Shown: positions 1 through 9,886 of the stretch, in pieces
How positions within the stretch are numbered: position 1 is the first letter of the stretch
How the letters are laid out: every line of letters begins with the position of its first letter
DNA from: Gemella haemolysans
Lineage (GTDB): Bacteria > Bacillota > Bacilli > Staphylococcales > Gemellaceae
DNA length: 64,000 nucleotides
Assembly: GCF_901873445.1 (NCBI RefSeq)
Contig: NZ_CABFLN010000030.1
Location: 1-64,000 of the forward strand
Direction: 5' to 3'
Made by a program: the position numbers and the translations under genes
Notes under the pieces: model-generated
Told to the model about the DNA's origin: nothing
Seen by the model: the letters and a program-made list of their open reading frames with translations, nothing else
Databases searched by the model: none

Positions 1-69
1 AAATAATATAATATTGTGTTTGAAATGAGAAATGAGGTTATTGGGATAATATAAATATTTTACCAAAGT

Positions 70-104
70 CTATTAAAATACTTTTGTTTATGTTATAATT
101 AGTG
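70..104 (+). promoter_or_regulatory. Putative dnaG-rpoD promoter (extended -10)
   Basis: A TGTTATAAT extended -10 element lies at 91-99, about 60 bases before the dnaG start, with no good -35 at the right distance. The A+T-rich bases 1-90 show no gene. This is the likely start of the dnaG-rpoD transcript, judged only from the match to consensus. Confidence 0.45.
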
Positions 105-162
105 TTGGGAAATAATCTATTCATTTATTTTTAATGGTAAATTGAGGAAGAGGAGGAATAAG

Positions 163-1956
163 GTGGCAAAAATATCTAAACAAGACATTGACTATATATT
201 TGATAATATTGATATAGTTAGTCTAGTTAGTGAATATGTCAAATTAGAAAAAAGAGGACAAAATTATTTAGGTTTATGTCCGTTTCATAATGAGAAAACA
301 CCATCGTTTACTGTTTCTCCAGAGAAAAAAATAGCCCATTGTTTTGGATGTGGTAAAGGTGGAAATATTTTCCAATTTGTTTCGCTAATTGAAAATATTA
401 CATATAATCAGGCGATCGTAAAGCTTGGAGCAAGGTTAGGACTGAATATAGAGTCAAAAGTTAATTTAGAAGCTAATTACGATTTGAATAATGAGCTGGA
501 CATAATGTATTATGGGCACATGCTTTTAGCAGATTATTATAACTATATTTTACTAAATACAAAAGAGGCTGAAGAAGCACTTAATTACTTATTGGATAGG
601 GGACTTAGCATTGATGTTATTAAACATTTTAATCTTGGTTATGCTCCTCGTGATAATAATATAGCGTTAAACTTTTTTAATTCTAATCAAATTAGTTTAG
701 ATTTAATGGTTGAAGCGGGACTGTTAGGAAAAAAAAATGAAAATGGTATTTATTATGATGTATTTAAAGACAGAGTAATGTTTCCTATAAAGAATAATCA
801 AAATCAGGTTGTAGCATTTTCGGGTAGAACTATGTCTACGGACAAAAGTGTTGCGAAATACTACAATACGCATGAAACGAAAATTTTTGAAAAAAGAACA
901 GTCTTATATAACTTCTCGGATGCACGAGCTTTTATAGCTAAAGAGAATGAAGTAATATTATGTGAAGGTTATATGGATGTTATTAAAGCTCATCAAAACG
1001 GAATAAAGAATGCTGTTGCTTTGATGGGAACTAATATAGACAATAATAAATTAAAAGAGATTTTATCACTTGTGAAGAAGGTCACATTAAGTTTAGACAA
1101 TGATGAGGCTGGTTCAAAAGCACAGATAGAAATTGGGAATAGGATTATCCAGATAACAGATAATGTCTATAAATTAAAATTTTCTGGAGCTAAAGATTTA
1201 GATGAATTTTTATCAGATAAAAATTCTAAAAATCAAGATTTTGATGCGATAAATTATGTGAAAAATAATAAAGAGCACTTTATTAATTATAAAATTGAAT
1301 ATTGTAAAAATGATTCCAAAAGTAATATTGAACAAAGAATCATCTATAAAAATGAATTACTTAAAAATATTGCTTTTATAGAAGATGAATCATTAAGATA
1401 CATATTGCTTACTAATTTGGCAGAGGAGTTCGGAATCGAACGACAAGTTCTTCTTAGAGAATTAGGTCAAGTGAATGTGAAAAGAAAACAAGCGGCTGTA
1501 GAATGGGTAGCACCAACTAGTCCAGAACAGTTGTTTAGAGTAACAAATTATGACAAAAAAGTGTGTAAGTTGTTTAAATACTTTTTTGTAGATAGGGCAT
1601 TGTTTATTGAAAAATACAATGATCTAGAGAAATGCAATTTCCCACAAGAAGTATTTGTGAATCTTATGGATTACTTAGTTATTTATTATAATAATAATCT
1701 TGAGTTTCATATTCATAAATTCATTCATAGTATTGAAGATGATGAGGTTGTCAGACTTGCAACTTATATTGATGAAACAGATTTTCTAATGGAAGAAAAT
1801 CCAACTGTGGAGGTTGTAAGCGACTATATCAAGTATTTTTCAGATAATCAAATTACATTAGAAGAGATAAAAGACAGGCTTAGGGTTGCAATTCAAGAAA
1901 TGGATGTGGAAACTCAAAAAGAATTACTGTCACAGTTGAAAAAGTATAAGAAATAG
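163..1956 (+). CDS. dnaG: DNA primase DnaG
   Basis: Makes the RNA primers for chromosome replication and works with the replicative helicase at the fork. The N-terminal CHC2 zinc-binding domain shows Cys39, His42, Cys60 and Cys63. A central TOPRIM domain follows, with the EGYMDV motif beginning at Glu268 and the acidic DND motif at residues 312-314. A C-terminal helicase-interacting region completes about 597 residues, normal for the family. The GTG at 163 is chosen because a GAGGAGG ribosome site stands just upstream; an in-frame TTG at 142 has none. The gene is 12 bases before rpoD, the classic macromolecular-synthesis operon pairing. Confidence 0.96.
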   Translation: MAKISKQDIDYIFDNIDIVSLVSEYVKLEKRGQNYLGLCPFHNEKTPSFTVSPEKKIAHCFGCGKGGNIFQFVSLIENITYNQAIVKLGARLGLNIESKVNLEANYDLNNELDIMYYGHMLLADYYNYILLNTKEAEEALNYLLDRGLSIDVIKHFNLGYAPRDNNIALNFFNSNQISLDLMVEAGLLGKKNENGIYYDVFKDRVMFPIKNNQNQVVAFSGRTMSTDKSVAKYYNTHETKIFEKRTVLYNFSDARAFIAKENEVILCEGYMDVIKAHQNGIKNAVALMGTNIDNNKLKEILSLVKKVTLSLDNDEAGSKAQIEIGNRIIQITDNVYKLKFSGAKDLDEFLSDKNSKNQDFDAINYVKNNKEHFINYKIEYCKNDSKSNIEQRIIYKNELLKNIAFIEDESLRYILLTNLAEEFGIERQVLLRELGQVNVKRKQAAVEWVAPTSPEQLFRVTNYDKKVCKLFKYFFVDRALFIEKYNDLEKCNFPQEVFVNLMDYLVIYYNNNLEFHIHKFIHSIEDDEVVRLATYIDETDFLMEENPTVEVVSDYIKYFSDNQITLEEIKDRLRVAIQEMDVETQKELLSQLKKYKK

Positions 1957-1968
1957 AAGGAGAAGAAC

Positions 1969-3054
1969 ATGGCTAAGAAAGCAAAAGATTTTGAAACAAT
2001 AAAAAAAGAATTGTTAGAAAAGGGTAAAAAACAGGGTGAATTAACTCAAGAAGAGATTGTAGATGCATTATCAAAATTAGACATTTCTTCAGAAGCGATG
2101 GATGATTTTTATGAAGAGTTAAATAATGAAGATATTATTTTAATTAATGCAAATCATGTAGAAGAAGAGGAAGAGGAATTAGATTTAGAAGATTTATCAG
2201 TTCCAGTGGGAATCAGAACAAATGACCCTGTAAGAATGTATTTAAAAGAAATTGGTAAAGTTCCTTTATTATCAAAAGAAAAAGAATTAGAACTTTCTAA
2301 AATTATTGAAACAGGAACAGAAGCGGAAAAAGAACAAGCTAAAAAAGACTTAGCTGAAGCTAACTTACGTCTTGTAGTAAGTATTGCAAAACGCTATGTT
2401 GGACGTGGAATGTTATTCCTAGACTTAATTCAAGAAGGGAATATGGGATTAATTAAAGCTGTTGAAAAATTCGATTACTCAAAAGGATTCAAATTTTCAA
2501 CATATGCAACATGGTGGATTCGTCAAGCAATTACTCGTGCTATTGCTGACCAAGCTAGAACAATTCGTATCCCTGTTCACATGGTTGAAACAATTAACCG
2601 TCTGATTCGTATTCAAAGACAATTACTTCAAGATTTAGGACGTGAACCTAAACCAGAAGAAATCGCTAAAAAAATGAATATGACTCCAGAAAAAGTACGA
2701 GAAATATTAAAAATAGCTCAAGAACCAGTATCATTAGAAACACCTATTGGTGAAGAAGACGATTCACATTTAGGAGATTTTATCGAAGATAAAGAAGCGC
2801 AATCTCCAGTTGAACATGCAGCAAATGAACTACTAAAAGAACAACTAGAAGAAATATTAGAAACACTTACTGATCGTGAAGAAAATGTATTAAAATTACG
2901 TTTTGGTCTAAAAGATGGTAAGACTCACACTCTAGAAGAAGTAGGTAGTGCATTTGGTGTAACACGTGAACGTATTCGTCAAATCGAAGCAAAAGCAATC
3001 AGAAAATTAAAACATCCATCTAAACTTAATAAATTAAAAGGGTTCATGGAATAA
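1969..3054 (+). CDS. rpoD: Primary RNA polymerase sigma factor (SigA/RpoD)
   Basis: Housekeeping sigma factor that directs RNA polymerase to -35/-10 promoters. The protein has an acidic N-terminal region, then region 1.2 ([12 protein letters not shown]), regions 2.1-2.4 with [14 protein letters not shown] for -10 recognition, region 3, and region 4.2 near the C-terminus with the helix-turn-helix [17 protein letters not shown]. Its 361 residues match the short SigA of Firmicutes, which lacks most of the non-conserved insert of E. coli RpoD. It follows dnaG with an AAGGAGAAG ribosome site and is closed by a hairpin terminator at 3134. Confidence 0.97.
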   Translation: MAKKAKDFETIKKELLEKGKKQGELTQEEIVDALSKLDISSEAMDDFYEELNNEDIILINANHVEEEEEELDLEDLSVPVGIRTNDPVRMYLKEIGKVPLLSKEKELELSKIIETGTEAEKEQAKKDLAEANLRLVVSIAKRYVGRGMLFLDLIQEGNMGLIKAVEKFDYSKGFKFSTYATWWIRQAITRAIADQARTIRIPVHMVETINRLIRIQRQLLQDLGREPKPEEIAKKMNMTPEKVREILKIAQEPVSLETPIGEEDDSHLGDFIEDKEAQSPVEHAANELLKEQLEEILETLTDREENVLKLRFGLKDGKTHTLEEVGSAFGVTRERIRQIEAKAIRKLKHPSKLNKLKGFME

Positions 3055-3133
3055 TGTTTAATTGAATTGATTCATATAGATTAAACTTATAATAATGGCA
3101 ATGGATAGTATTTAAAGAAATTATTATAACAGT

Positions 3134-3162
3134 AAAAAGGCAGTCTGAAGACTGTCTTTTTA
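3134..3162 (+). terminator. Rho-independent terminator after rpoD
   Basis: A GC-containing stem (AGGCAGTC / GACTGTCT with a TGAA loop) is followed by a run of T. It closes the dnaG-rpoD operon just before the insertion element. Confidence 0.8.
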
Positions 3163-3250
3163 TTAAAGGCTTTAGCCAGTTAAGGAGGCGAAGTCTCCAA
3201 AATAAAAAAACACCCGCTAAGCGGGTGCGAGATACAAGTTAAACAATTGA

Positions 3251-3314
3251 AAAATCATCCTTTCTTGATAAAATAAGAGTAGTTCAAGCTCTAAAATAAA
3301 GAAAGGATGATTTT
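3251..3314 (+). promoter_or_regulatory. Inverted repeat sequestering the tnpA ribosome site
   Basis: Sixteen-base arms at 3251-3266 and 3299-3314 are perfectly complementary. The right arm contains the GAAAGGATGATT ribosome-binding region just before the ATG at 3319. In RNA this would fold over the translation start. A 5'-leader stem-loop limiting transposase translation is known in IS200. Confidence 0.6.
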
Positions 3315-3318
3315 AATT

Positions 3319-3782
3319 ATGTCAAATAAACATATTAGTTTATCGCATACAAAGTGGTTGTGTAAATACCATATTGTATTTACACCTAATTATAGACAAA
3401 AAATAGAATTTAATCAATATAAACGGGTATAGTAGGTATAATAAAGAGATTATGTAAGTATAAAGGTGTAGAAATAATAGAGGGACATATAATGCCAGAT
3501 CATATACATTTGCTACTATCAATACCGCCAAAATATAGTGTATCAAGTTTTATGGGATATCTGAAAGGGAAAAATTCATTAATGATATTTGATATGCATT
3601 CAAACTTGAAATACAGATACGGAAATAGAAAGTTTTGGGCAGAAGGATACTATGTAAGTACTGTAGGATTGAATGAAAGTACAATAAGAAAATATATCAG
3701 AGAACAAGAATCGCATGACATTGCGATAGACAAACTGACAACAAAAGAATATACAAATCCATTTGGAGATAAGAAAAAATAG
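3319..3782 (+). pseudogene. tnpA: IS200/IS605 transposase TnpA, frameshifted
   Basis: Y1-type HUH transposase, normally about 150 residues. The ATG at 3319 opens a typical N-terminus (HTKWLCKYHIVFTPNYRQK) but hits TAG at 3430. The rest continues in another frame (GIIKRLCKYKGVEIIEGHIM) to the stop at 3782. The HUH histidine pair (PDHIHLLL) and the nucleophile tyrosine region (GYYVSTVG) remain in the downstream frame. A single small indel near 3420-3430 would explain the shift. The element is therefore probably unable to move by itself. An internal ATG at 3492 would give only a 96-residue fragment. Confidence 0.8.
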
Positions 3783-3920
3783 ATAACCCCGTTTAACGGA
3801 TGGTGGGCGTCAAAATACAATAGGGCTTGAACGAATGTGAAAGCCAGCGCCTTGAGGTGCGTGTTAGTAACAAAGGGTTATACCCGAAGAGAAAACCACC
3901 CCTTTTCAGGGGTGGTCATT

Positions 3921-4241
3921 ATTTTATGAGAAATTTCTATTTTAAAATATATATCTGTTGAAACTAAGAGATAAATTTTTTTAACATTTTTTTAATGTAA
4001 TCGATATAATTTATCATTTGAATTCAACTTTACGTATTATAAAATAATAAAAGAATAACAGTAAAATAATCACGTATCATTTTACTGTTATAGTACATAA
4101 AATTTTAAAAATAGGAAAATATATTTATGGTGTAAAATTGTCGCTAACGCAACATTTCAGAAATAAATTGATTTTTATAAAAGCTTAGTATATAATGTAA
4201 TTGTAAATACATAACGATAATAAATTAAGGAGGAAAATGTT
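3921..4241. other. Intergenic region with dtpT promoter
   Basis: No coding sequence is seen. A promoter TTGATT (4168-4173), 17-base spacer, TATAAT (4191-4196) lies just before dtpT. The rest is A+T-rich with no recognised motif. Confidence 0.55.
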
Positions 4242-5657
4242 ATGGAAAAAAAAGAAAAAATGAAACATCCCAAAGGTCTTCATTTAGTAAATTTAACAAC
4301 TGTTATACAAAACTTTTATGCTTATGGTATCATCGGGTTCATGATTCTGTTCTTCACAACAGGAACTGCAGAAGGTGGATTAGGTCTTGAAAAAGGATTT
4401 GCGGTAACTTTATACGGTTACTATGCTGCTGCAGGATATATGATGGCTCTTATTGGTGGTTGGTTAGCCGATAAATACCTAGGTCTTCAAAAATCTATTA
4501 TCTTGGGGACATTATTTAGTTGTATAGGTTATATTGCTTTATACTTTTCAACTAGTGAATTATGGACAGTAATTTCAAGTTTAATTCTTTTACTAGTTGC
4601 AGCAGGTATTGGTAAAGGTAACATTAGTGCTATAGTTGGTGCACTTTATGAACGTGACCAAGTTACGATGAAAGATGCAGCATATAGTATCTTCTACATG
4701 GCGATTAACATTGGTAGTTTATTTGGGCCAATAGTATTCGGATTAATTACAGATAGTTGGTTTGCTAATATTGCTAATGATGGAAAAATTGTTTCTTATG
4801 GATATCGTGTTGGATTCTTAGCTGCTGCTGCACTTGCATTCTTACAATTTGCAGTATTCGCATTCTTTGCTCCTACTTGGTTAAAAGATAAAGGTAAATA
4901 CCCAACAGCAAGTAAAGCTGCTAAAAAATCTGTTAACCATCCATTAACGAAAATTGATATGGATAGAATGAAAGCTATGGCAGTAATGTTTGTATTCTCA
5001 ACATTATTCTGGGCAGCTTGGTTCCAAACTCAAACATCATTTGCTATCTTGACTCAAAAAGCAGTAGATAGACATATCTTCGGATGGACAGTCCCAACAC
5101 CTTGGTTAGTATCATTCAATGGTCTATTATGTGCAATCTTAGCTCCAGTGTTTGGTGCATTCTGGGTTAAATTAAGTAAAACAAAACGCGGTGACTTAGA
5201 TACAGGTACTAAAATGGGTCTAGGAATGATAATTTCAGGATTAGCTTTCGTAGTAATGGTATTAGGGTTAAATACAATCAATGGTGATGTTGAAAGCGGA
5301 ATGAAAATTAACATCATGTATGTTCTTTTAACATATGTATTATTAACAGTTGGGGAATTATTCTTATCTCCAATCGGAATGGCAATGTTCAATAAACTTG
5401 CTCCAGCAAAATACGCTTCATTAGCAATGGGTATTTGGTACCTAACATTCTCATTAGCTAACATTATCTCAGGATACTTAGCTAAATTAACAGTTCAATT
5501 AAACTATACTCAAGTATTCACATACATCGGAGGGGTAGTAATTGTTCTAGGTGCTATATTAGTTCTTCTTAAAGGATACTTAAACAAATTTATGCATATT
5601 GATAAATTAGAAGAAGAAGCAAAAGCAATGGCTGAAGCTGAAGCAAAAGAAGCTTAA
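4242..5657 (+). CDS. dtpT: POT-family proton-dependent di-/tripeptide transporter
   Basis: Integral membrane symporter that imports di- and tripeptides with protons. The 471-residue protein has about 12-14 hydrophobic segments. Its early segment (NFYAYGIIGFMILFF) resembles the family E-x-x-x-R/Y helix region, and the loop GGWLADKYLGLQKSI matches the conserved POT/PTR2 motif (GGxxADxxxGxxxxI). The C-terminus is charged and Ala/Glu-rich (EEEAKAMAEAEAKEA). It stands alone, with its own promoter and a strong bidirectional terminator downstream. Confidence 0.92.
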   Translation: MEKKEKMKHPKGLHLVNLTTVIQNFYAYGIIGFMILFFTTGTAEGGLGLEKGFAVTLYGYYAAAGYMMALIGGWLADKYLGLQKSIILGTLFSCIGYIALYFSTSELWTVISSLILLLVAAGIGKGNISAIVGALYERDQVTMKDAAYSIFYMAINIGSLFGPIVFGLITDSWFANIANDGKIVSYGYRVGFLAAAALAFLQFAVFAFFAPTWLKDKGKYPTASKAAKKSVNHPLTKIDMDRMKAMAVMFVFSTLFWAAWFQTQTSFAILTQKAVDRHIFGWTVPTPWLVSFNGLLCAILAPVFGAFWVKLSKTKRGDLDTGTKMGLGMIISGLAFVVMVLGLNTINGDVESGMKINIMYVLLTYVLLTVGELFLSPIGMAMFNKLAPAKYASLAMGIWYLTFSLANIISGYLAKLTVQLNYTQVFTYIGGVVIVLGAILVLLKGYLNKFMHIDKLEEEAKAMAEAEAKEA

Positions 5658-5683
5658 TTAATAATTTAAAATAGATAATAATA

Positions 5684-5727
5684 ATAAACTCAAGGCTGTT
5701 ACAGATGTGATAGCCTTGAGTTTATTG
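5684..5727. terminator. Bidirectional terminator
   Basis: Fifteen-base perfect arms AATAAACTCAAGGCT / AGCCTTGAGTTTATT stand between the convergent dtpT and TM2-domain genes. A/T runs on both sides let it serve both strands. Confidence 0.75.
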
Positions 5728-5763
5728 TTATCTTAATATTTATGTACCATTTAAAATTAATAT

Positions 5764-6024
5764 CTAATAATGGATAAAAATATCACCATGTTTATTAGCT
5801 GGCTTAAATAGTGTAATTATAAATGAGAAAACAGCTATTATTGATGGTATAAATGTCCAACAAAATAATAGACACAGTATTCCTTTAAAATTTTTACCAA
5901 TATAAAAATATTGAATTCCAAAATCTCCTAAGAAGAATGTAATTAGGAGATATACAACTTTGTTAACATATCTTCCTGGAATATATCCACGGTTCATATT
6001 AAGATCATAGTAATATTTAGTCAT
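5764..6024 (-). CDS. TM2-domain small membrane protein
   Basis: An 86-residue protein with two hydrophobic helices joined by a short turn. The conserved TM2 pattern is present: FFLGDFGIQYFYIGK then GILCLLFCWTFIPSII. The function of bacterial TM2 proteins is not established. The ribosome site is weak (TAGGTCAATTT before ATG). It is transcribed opposite to dtpT. Confidence 0.65.
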   Translation of the reverse strand: MTKYYYDLNMNRGYIPGRYVNKVVYLLITFFLGDFGIQYFYIGKNFKGILCLLFCWTFIPSIIAVFSFIITLFKPANKHGDIFIHY

Positions 6025-6112
6025 AAATTGACCTACATTTGGATTAGTTATGCATATAATACCACAAAAAATATAGGATACAACAGAGGATGCTCATAAA
6101 ATTTAAATTGTT

Positions 6113-6165
6113 GAAATAAAAAAGTACTTAATAATCTTCATCGAGATTAAATTAAGTACTAATCT
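6113..6165 (-). terminator. Terminator after the rhodanese-like gene
   Basis: On the minus strand, AGTACTTAATTTAATCT pairs with AGATTATTAAGTACT and is followed by a T-run. It lies immediately after the stop at 6167. Confidence 0.7.
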
Positions 6166-6166
6166 A

Positions 6167-6553
6167 TTATCTTTTAGTTTTAAGATTTTCTTTCCAATCT
6201 TGAAGACCGTTTTTTAACATGTAGACATTTTTGTAACCATGTTTTTTAAGAGTTAAAGCTGCACGTGGGGCTAATGTTCCATTTTTATCGCAAAGATAAA
6301 TAGGTTGGTCTTTTCTTAAAGATGTGTAAAGGAAATTGAATTGAGAAGATGGCATGTTACGAGCTCCATTGATGTGAGCGTATTTGAAATCTTCTTTTTC
6401 TCTAACGTCAATTAATTGAACTTTTCTAAGATTTTTTCTAAATTCTTCATAAGGAAGTTTTGTTACAGCACCTTTTAATCTAAAATAATTAAAAAGTCCA
6501 ACTGCTCCTAAAACAACCACTAAAACTATTGTTGATAGTAAAAATGATGACAT
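6167..6553 (-). CDS. Membrane-anchored rhodanese-like domain protein
   Basis: A 128-residue protein with an N-terminal membrane helix (residues about 3-20) and one rhodanese fold (LIDVREKEDFKYAHINGARN, then YLCDKNGTLAPRAA). The Cys in the active-site loop is kept, but the loop is longer than the usual CxxGxR, so the sulfurtransferase substrate is unknown. A good ribosome site (AAGGAGTTC) precedes the ATG. It resembles the YqhL/YibN-type single-domain rhodaneses of Firmicutes. Confidence 0.8.
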   Translation of the reverse strand: MSSFLLSTIVLVVVLGAVGLFNYFRLKGAVTKLPYEEFRKNLRKVQLIDVREKEDFKYAHINGARNMPSSQFNFLYTSLRKDQPIYLCDKNGTLAPRAALTLKKHGYKNVYMLKNGLQDWKENLKTKR

Positions 6554-6674
6554 AATGAACTCCTTTTTATTGTAATATCTGTAAATGAATTATATCATAA
6601 TTTGAATATTTCTTCAATATTGTTTATAATTATTATGAATGCTAAAAGTACAAAATAAATTTATTGGAGAAAAA

Positions 6675-7430
6675 ATGATTACATCAGTTAGTAATAAGAA
6701 AATTAAAGACATACAAAAATTAAAAGAAAATAAAAATATAAAAAAATATGGAAAGTATCTAATAGAAGGTAAGCATCTTGTTGAAGAGGCTATGAAAGTA
6801 GGCGTAGTTGACGAGATGGTGATTTCAGAAGACTTTGAAGAGTATAGTCTGATGGATGCTTTTGATGGAGAAGTTACTAAAGTTGCAAACAGTGTAATGA
6901 AACATTTATCTGATACTATAACTACACAAGGAATAATAGGGGTATGTAATATAGAAAAAAAAGAACTAGATATTAAAAAATATAAGAAAGTTCTTATTCT
7001 AGACAAGGTTCAAGATCCAGGGAATTTAGGTACTATTATCAGAACTGCTGATGCATTTGCTTTTGATTGTATAATCCTTGGGAAAGGCACAACGAGCCTA
7101 TATGGACAAAAGGTTATTAGAAGTACACAAGGAAGTAATTTCCATATAGATTGTTTTGATAATATTGAACTAGTGGATTTACTAGAAAAAATGACAGACT
7201 TTAGTGTTTATGCAACAAGTTTAAAAGCTGATAAATATATAGAACAATTAAATAATATTACAGGAAATGTTGCAGTAATATTTGGTAATGAAGGTGCTGG
7301 AGTAAGTGAAGAAATTTTAGATAAAGTAAATAATTTACTTAAAATATCAATGCCTGGTAAAGCGGAGAGCTTGAATGTCTCAATAGCTGCGGGTATTGTG
7401 ATGCATTATATTTCTTCTAATTTAAAATAA
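6675..7430 (+). CDS. TrmH/SpoU-family RNA 2'-O-methyltransferase
   Basis: SAM-dependent RNA ribose methyltransferase of the SPOUT class, probably acting on 23S rRNA or tRNA. The N-terminal substrate-binding part (KYLIEGKHLVEEA) precedes the SPOUT domain, which carries all three motifs: DKVQDPGNLGTIIRTADAF, VIFGNEGAGVSEE and ISMPGKAESLNVSIAAGI. The ATG at 6675 is chosen because TTGGAGAAA stands directly upstream; an in-frame ATG at 6639 has no such site. The length of 251 residues fits the family. The exact target base cannot be read from sequence. Confidence 0.88.
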   Translation: MITSVSNKKIKDIQKLKENKNIKKYGKYLIEGKHLVEEAMKVGVVDEMVISEDFEEYSLMDAFDGEVTKVANSVMKHLSDTITTQGIIGVCNIEKKELDIKKYKKVLILDKVQDPGNLGTIIRTADAFAFDCIILGKGTTSLYGQKVIRSTQGSNFHIDCFDNIELVDLLEKMTDFSVYATSLKADKYIEQLNNITGNVAVIFGNEGAGVSEEILDKVNNLLKISMPGKAESLNVSIAAGIVMHYISSNLK

Positions 7431-7498
7431 TAAATTTACTATTTATTATAAGTGTGGTATTATTGTAATTGTGAAAATAATGAGAGAGGTGAAATCTA

Positions 7499-8452
7499 AT
7501 GTTAAAAACTATAGCAGTAGATAAAAAAGGAAACATACTTACTGATGTTAGTTTAGAAAGACTTAAAGATCAGGATATAGCATGGTTTTGGGTTGATTTT
7601 GATGCTCCAACGCGTAGTGAAATCAATTTGCTATCAACATTCTTCAAGTTCCACGAACTTTTAATAGAAGACTGTTTGACACTTTTACAAAGACCGAAAA
7701 TTGAAATTACAAGACAACAAATATTCTTAGTGTCTCATGTTTTAAAAAATATTGATGATGATTATGAAACATTAAATATGTTTGTTGGAAAAAATTATAT
7801 CGTAACGTTTCACCTCTCACATATACGTTATGTTAATAAGATTATACCCAAAATTTTACAACGTGGTGCAGAATATTCACCTTTACATGTAATGCATATG
7901 CTTGTTTCAGAAATTGTAGAAGGATACATACCTATAATTTCAAAAATCGAAAATCGTCTTGATGAAATAGAAGAAACAGACTCATACACTTCAGGAAGTA
8001 AGATAATGGATGAGGTATTTGATCTTCGAAGTGATTTGTTAAAGCTTAGACGAGGATTATTACCGACTCGAGAACTTATTCATAGATTTTTAGTTTCTCG
8101 TCGTGTTGAGATGACAGATAATGATAGAAAGTATTTCCACGATATATATGATGACCTTGTTCAACAAACGGAGATTATTGAAGCTAATCGTGAATTAGCA
8201 AGTGATATTCGTGAAAACTTTATGACCTATAACTCGTTGAAATCAAACAATATAATGATGACCTTAACGGTTATATCTACAATATTCCTTCCGTTAACCT
8301 TCATAGTTGGATGGTATGGTATGAATTTTAAAAATATGCCAGAGTTAGACTGGCATTATGGTTATTTTTTAGTAGTCGCAATAATGTTTGCAATTGCACT
8401 AGGAATGCTTTGGTTCTTCAAGAAAAAAGGTTGGCTTGATATGTTTAAATAG
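7499..8452 (+). CDS. corA: CorA-family magnesium/divalent cation channel
   Basis: Pentameric membrane channel for Mg2+ (or Co2+/Ni2+). A long cytoplasmic N-terminal domain is followed by two C-terminal membrane helices. The signature YGMNF loop between them ([19 protein letters not shown]) is intact. The length of 317 residues is normal. A GAGAGGTG ribosome site precedes the ATG. It is followed closely by a DUF1146 gene and an AI-2E-type transporter, probably one transcript. Confidence 0.92.
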   Translation: MLKTIAVDKKGNILTDVSLERLKDQDIAWFWVDFDAPTRSEINLLSTFFKFHELLIEDCLTLLQRPKIEITRQQIFLVSHVLKNIDDDYETLNMFVGKNYIVTFHLSHIRYVNKIIPKILQRGAEYSPLHVMHMLVSEIVEGYIPIISKIENRLDEIEETDSYTSGSKIMDEVFDLRSDLLKLRRGLLPTRELIHRFLVSRRVEMTDNDRKYFHDIYDDLVQQTEIIEANRELASDIRENFMTYNSLKSNNIMMTLTVISTIFLPLTFIVGWYGMNFKNMPELDWHYGYFLVVAIMFAIALGMLWFFKKKGWLDMFK

Positions 8453-8474
8453 TATATTAATTGAGGAGGATTTA

Positions 8475-8681
8475 ATGAGTATTTTCAAATTAACAGTGTT
8501 ATTTATTATGATATTACTTGCAAATTTTTCTTTAATACGAATAGATTTTGGGAAATTTTTTAAGAAAAATAGTACTAGAGAAATTAAAGTATTTGTTAGC
8601 ATAGTAGCCCTTGCATTGGGGTATCTTGCTTATATGACAATTACCACAATTTATGAGTTATCTTTAAGTATTGTTAGATAA
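8475..8681 (+). CDS. DUF1146 family small membrane protein (YwzB-like)
   Basis: A 68-residue protein with two hydrophobic helices separated by a basic loop (RIDFGKFFKKNSTREIK). This is the layout of DUF1146, an uncharacterised Firmicutes family. Start ATG 8475 follows a strong TTGAGGAGGA site; the longer reading beginning at 8436 has none. It lies 22 bases after corA and 20 before the next gene. Confidence 0.75.
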   Translation: MSIFKLTVLFIMILLANFSLIRIDFGKFFKKNSTREIKVFVSIVALALGYLAYMTITTIYELSLSIVR

Positions 8682-8701
8682 TTTAATAGAAAGGAAATTG
8701 T

Positions 8702-9850
8702 ATGGATAAAGAATTAGAAAAAAATAAAAGAGAATCAAAATTAGAGAAATCTCGAGAAGATAAATTATTAGCTTTTATCGGAGGTAAATTTATAATCTAT
8801 ATACTATTAATAGTTATTCTTTTAGGAATCGCTATTTATCTTTATACAGAAATATCGTATATTTTTACACCAATAAATACGATAGTATCTAGTATAATCA
8901 CGCCGATAATAGTAGCATATGTATTTTATTATATGTTAAATCCACTTGTGAATTTCTTTTCTAAGAAAATTTCAAGATTTTCAGCAAGTTTACTTGCAAT
9001 TTTAGTTGGTGTAATTACGATACTTATCGTTATTATTGGAGTGGTGCCAATCATTGTAGAACAAACACAAAACTTGATTACAGCTCTACCAAGATATATT
9101 GAAATTGTAAAAGGATATTTGGAAGAATACTCAGATAATGCTTATGTTCAAGTAGTAGTAGAGTATGTGAATACAAATTTAAATGTTTCTAAGATTAGTG
9201 AGAGGCTGATATCTATCGCTACATCTGTAGCTCAAGGAATAGTCTCATCTATTTCTTCAACAGCATCAGTACTAGTAACTATGCCTTTTGTTCTATTTTT
9301 CTTATTAAAAGACGCATCACAATTTAATAAGTTTGTGATAAGTTTATTACCGGAAAAATTTGAAAATCCAGTTGCTGAGACCATTGATGAAATTGATGAT
9401 AAGGTAGGATCGTATATCCAAGGTCAGATGTTAGTGTCGCTTTGTATAGGCGGGATGTTGTTTATAGGATATAACGTTATAGGATTACATTATGCATTTT
9501 CACTTGCCACAATAGCAGCATTTTTAAGTATAGTACCTTATCTTGGACCCGTTATTGCTATAACTCCTGCTATGCTAGTTGCAGCATCTACAAGTTGGGT
9601 TATGGTAGTTAAGATGTTAGTAGTTTGGGGTATCGTACAATTCCTAGAAGGAAATATTGTCTCTCCTAATATAATGGGAAGAAGTATGAATATGCATCCT
9701 CTTACAGTTATTTTTGTAATTTTAGTAGGTGTTAACATATCGGGAGTTGTAGGTGCAATTCTAGGAATACCTGTTTATTCAATATTAAAAGTATTAATTT
9801 CAAAATTATTACATTCAATTAAAGAAAGATATGATAAATTTTACGGATAA
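8702..9850 (+). CDS. AI-2E family transporter (PerM/UPF0118)
   Basis: A 382-residue polytopic membrane protein. After a charged, basic N-terminus come paired helices, a long extracytoplasmic stretch (about residues 125-190) and a C-terminal block of helices with LSIVPYLGPVIAITPA and LEGNIVSPNIMGRSM. These are hallmark motifs of the AI-2E/PerM family. Members have been linked to autoinducer-2 export or Na+/H+ exchange, so the substrate here is open. Confidence 0.85.
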   Translation: MDKELEKNKRESKLEKSREDKLLAFIGGKFIIYILLIVILLGIAIYLYTEISYIFTPINTIVSSIITPIIVAYVFYYMLNPLVNFFSKKISRFSASLLAILVGVITILIVIIGVVPIIVEQTQNLITALPRYIEIVKGYLEEYSDNAYVQVVVEYVNTNLNVSKISERLISIATSVAQGIVSSISSTASVLVTMPFVLFFLLKDASQFNKFVISLLPEKFENPVAETIDEIDDKVGSYIQGQMLVSLCIGGMLFIGYNVIGLHYAFSLATIAAFLSIVPYLGPVIAITPAMLVAASTSWVMVVKMLVVWGIVQFLEGNIVSPNIMGRSMNMHPLTVIFVILVGVNISGVVGAILGIPVYSILKVLISKLLHSIKERYDKFYG

Positions 9851-9853
9851 AAT

Positions 9854-9886
9854 AAAGGCTTTAGAGTATAAAACTCTAAGGCTTTT
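9854..9886 (+). terminator. Terminator after the AI-2E-type transporter
   Basis: Stem TTAGAGT / ACTCTAA with partial extension (AGGC / GGCT), then a T-run. It ends the corA-DUF1146-transporter run. Confidence 0.65.

Larger units (their letters stand above)
3205..3920 (+). mobile_element. IS200/IS605-family insertion sequence, decayed
   Basis: A single-strand transposing (Y1 HUH) element recognised from a TnpA-like gene flanked by the subterminal hairpins typical of this family. The left hairpin CACCCGC-TAA-GCGGGTG lies at 3211-3227. The right hairpin ACCACCCC-TTTTCA-GGGGTGGT lies at 3895-3916, followed by a TCATT-like end. No tnpB is present. The element sits between the rpoD terminator and the peptide transporter, so it disrupts no gene. 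Exact ends are uncertain by a few bases because this family makes no target duplication. Confidence 0.75.

Noticed and set aside
3340..3546. Minus-strand 68-aa hydrophobic frame in the insertion element
   Set aside because: It runs antisense to the transposase coding sequence and has no ribosome site.
5054..5464. Minus-strand 136-aa frame opposite dtpT
   Set aside because: It is antisense to a complete transporter gene and lacks any ribosome site or recognisable domain.
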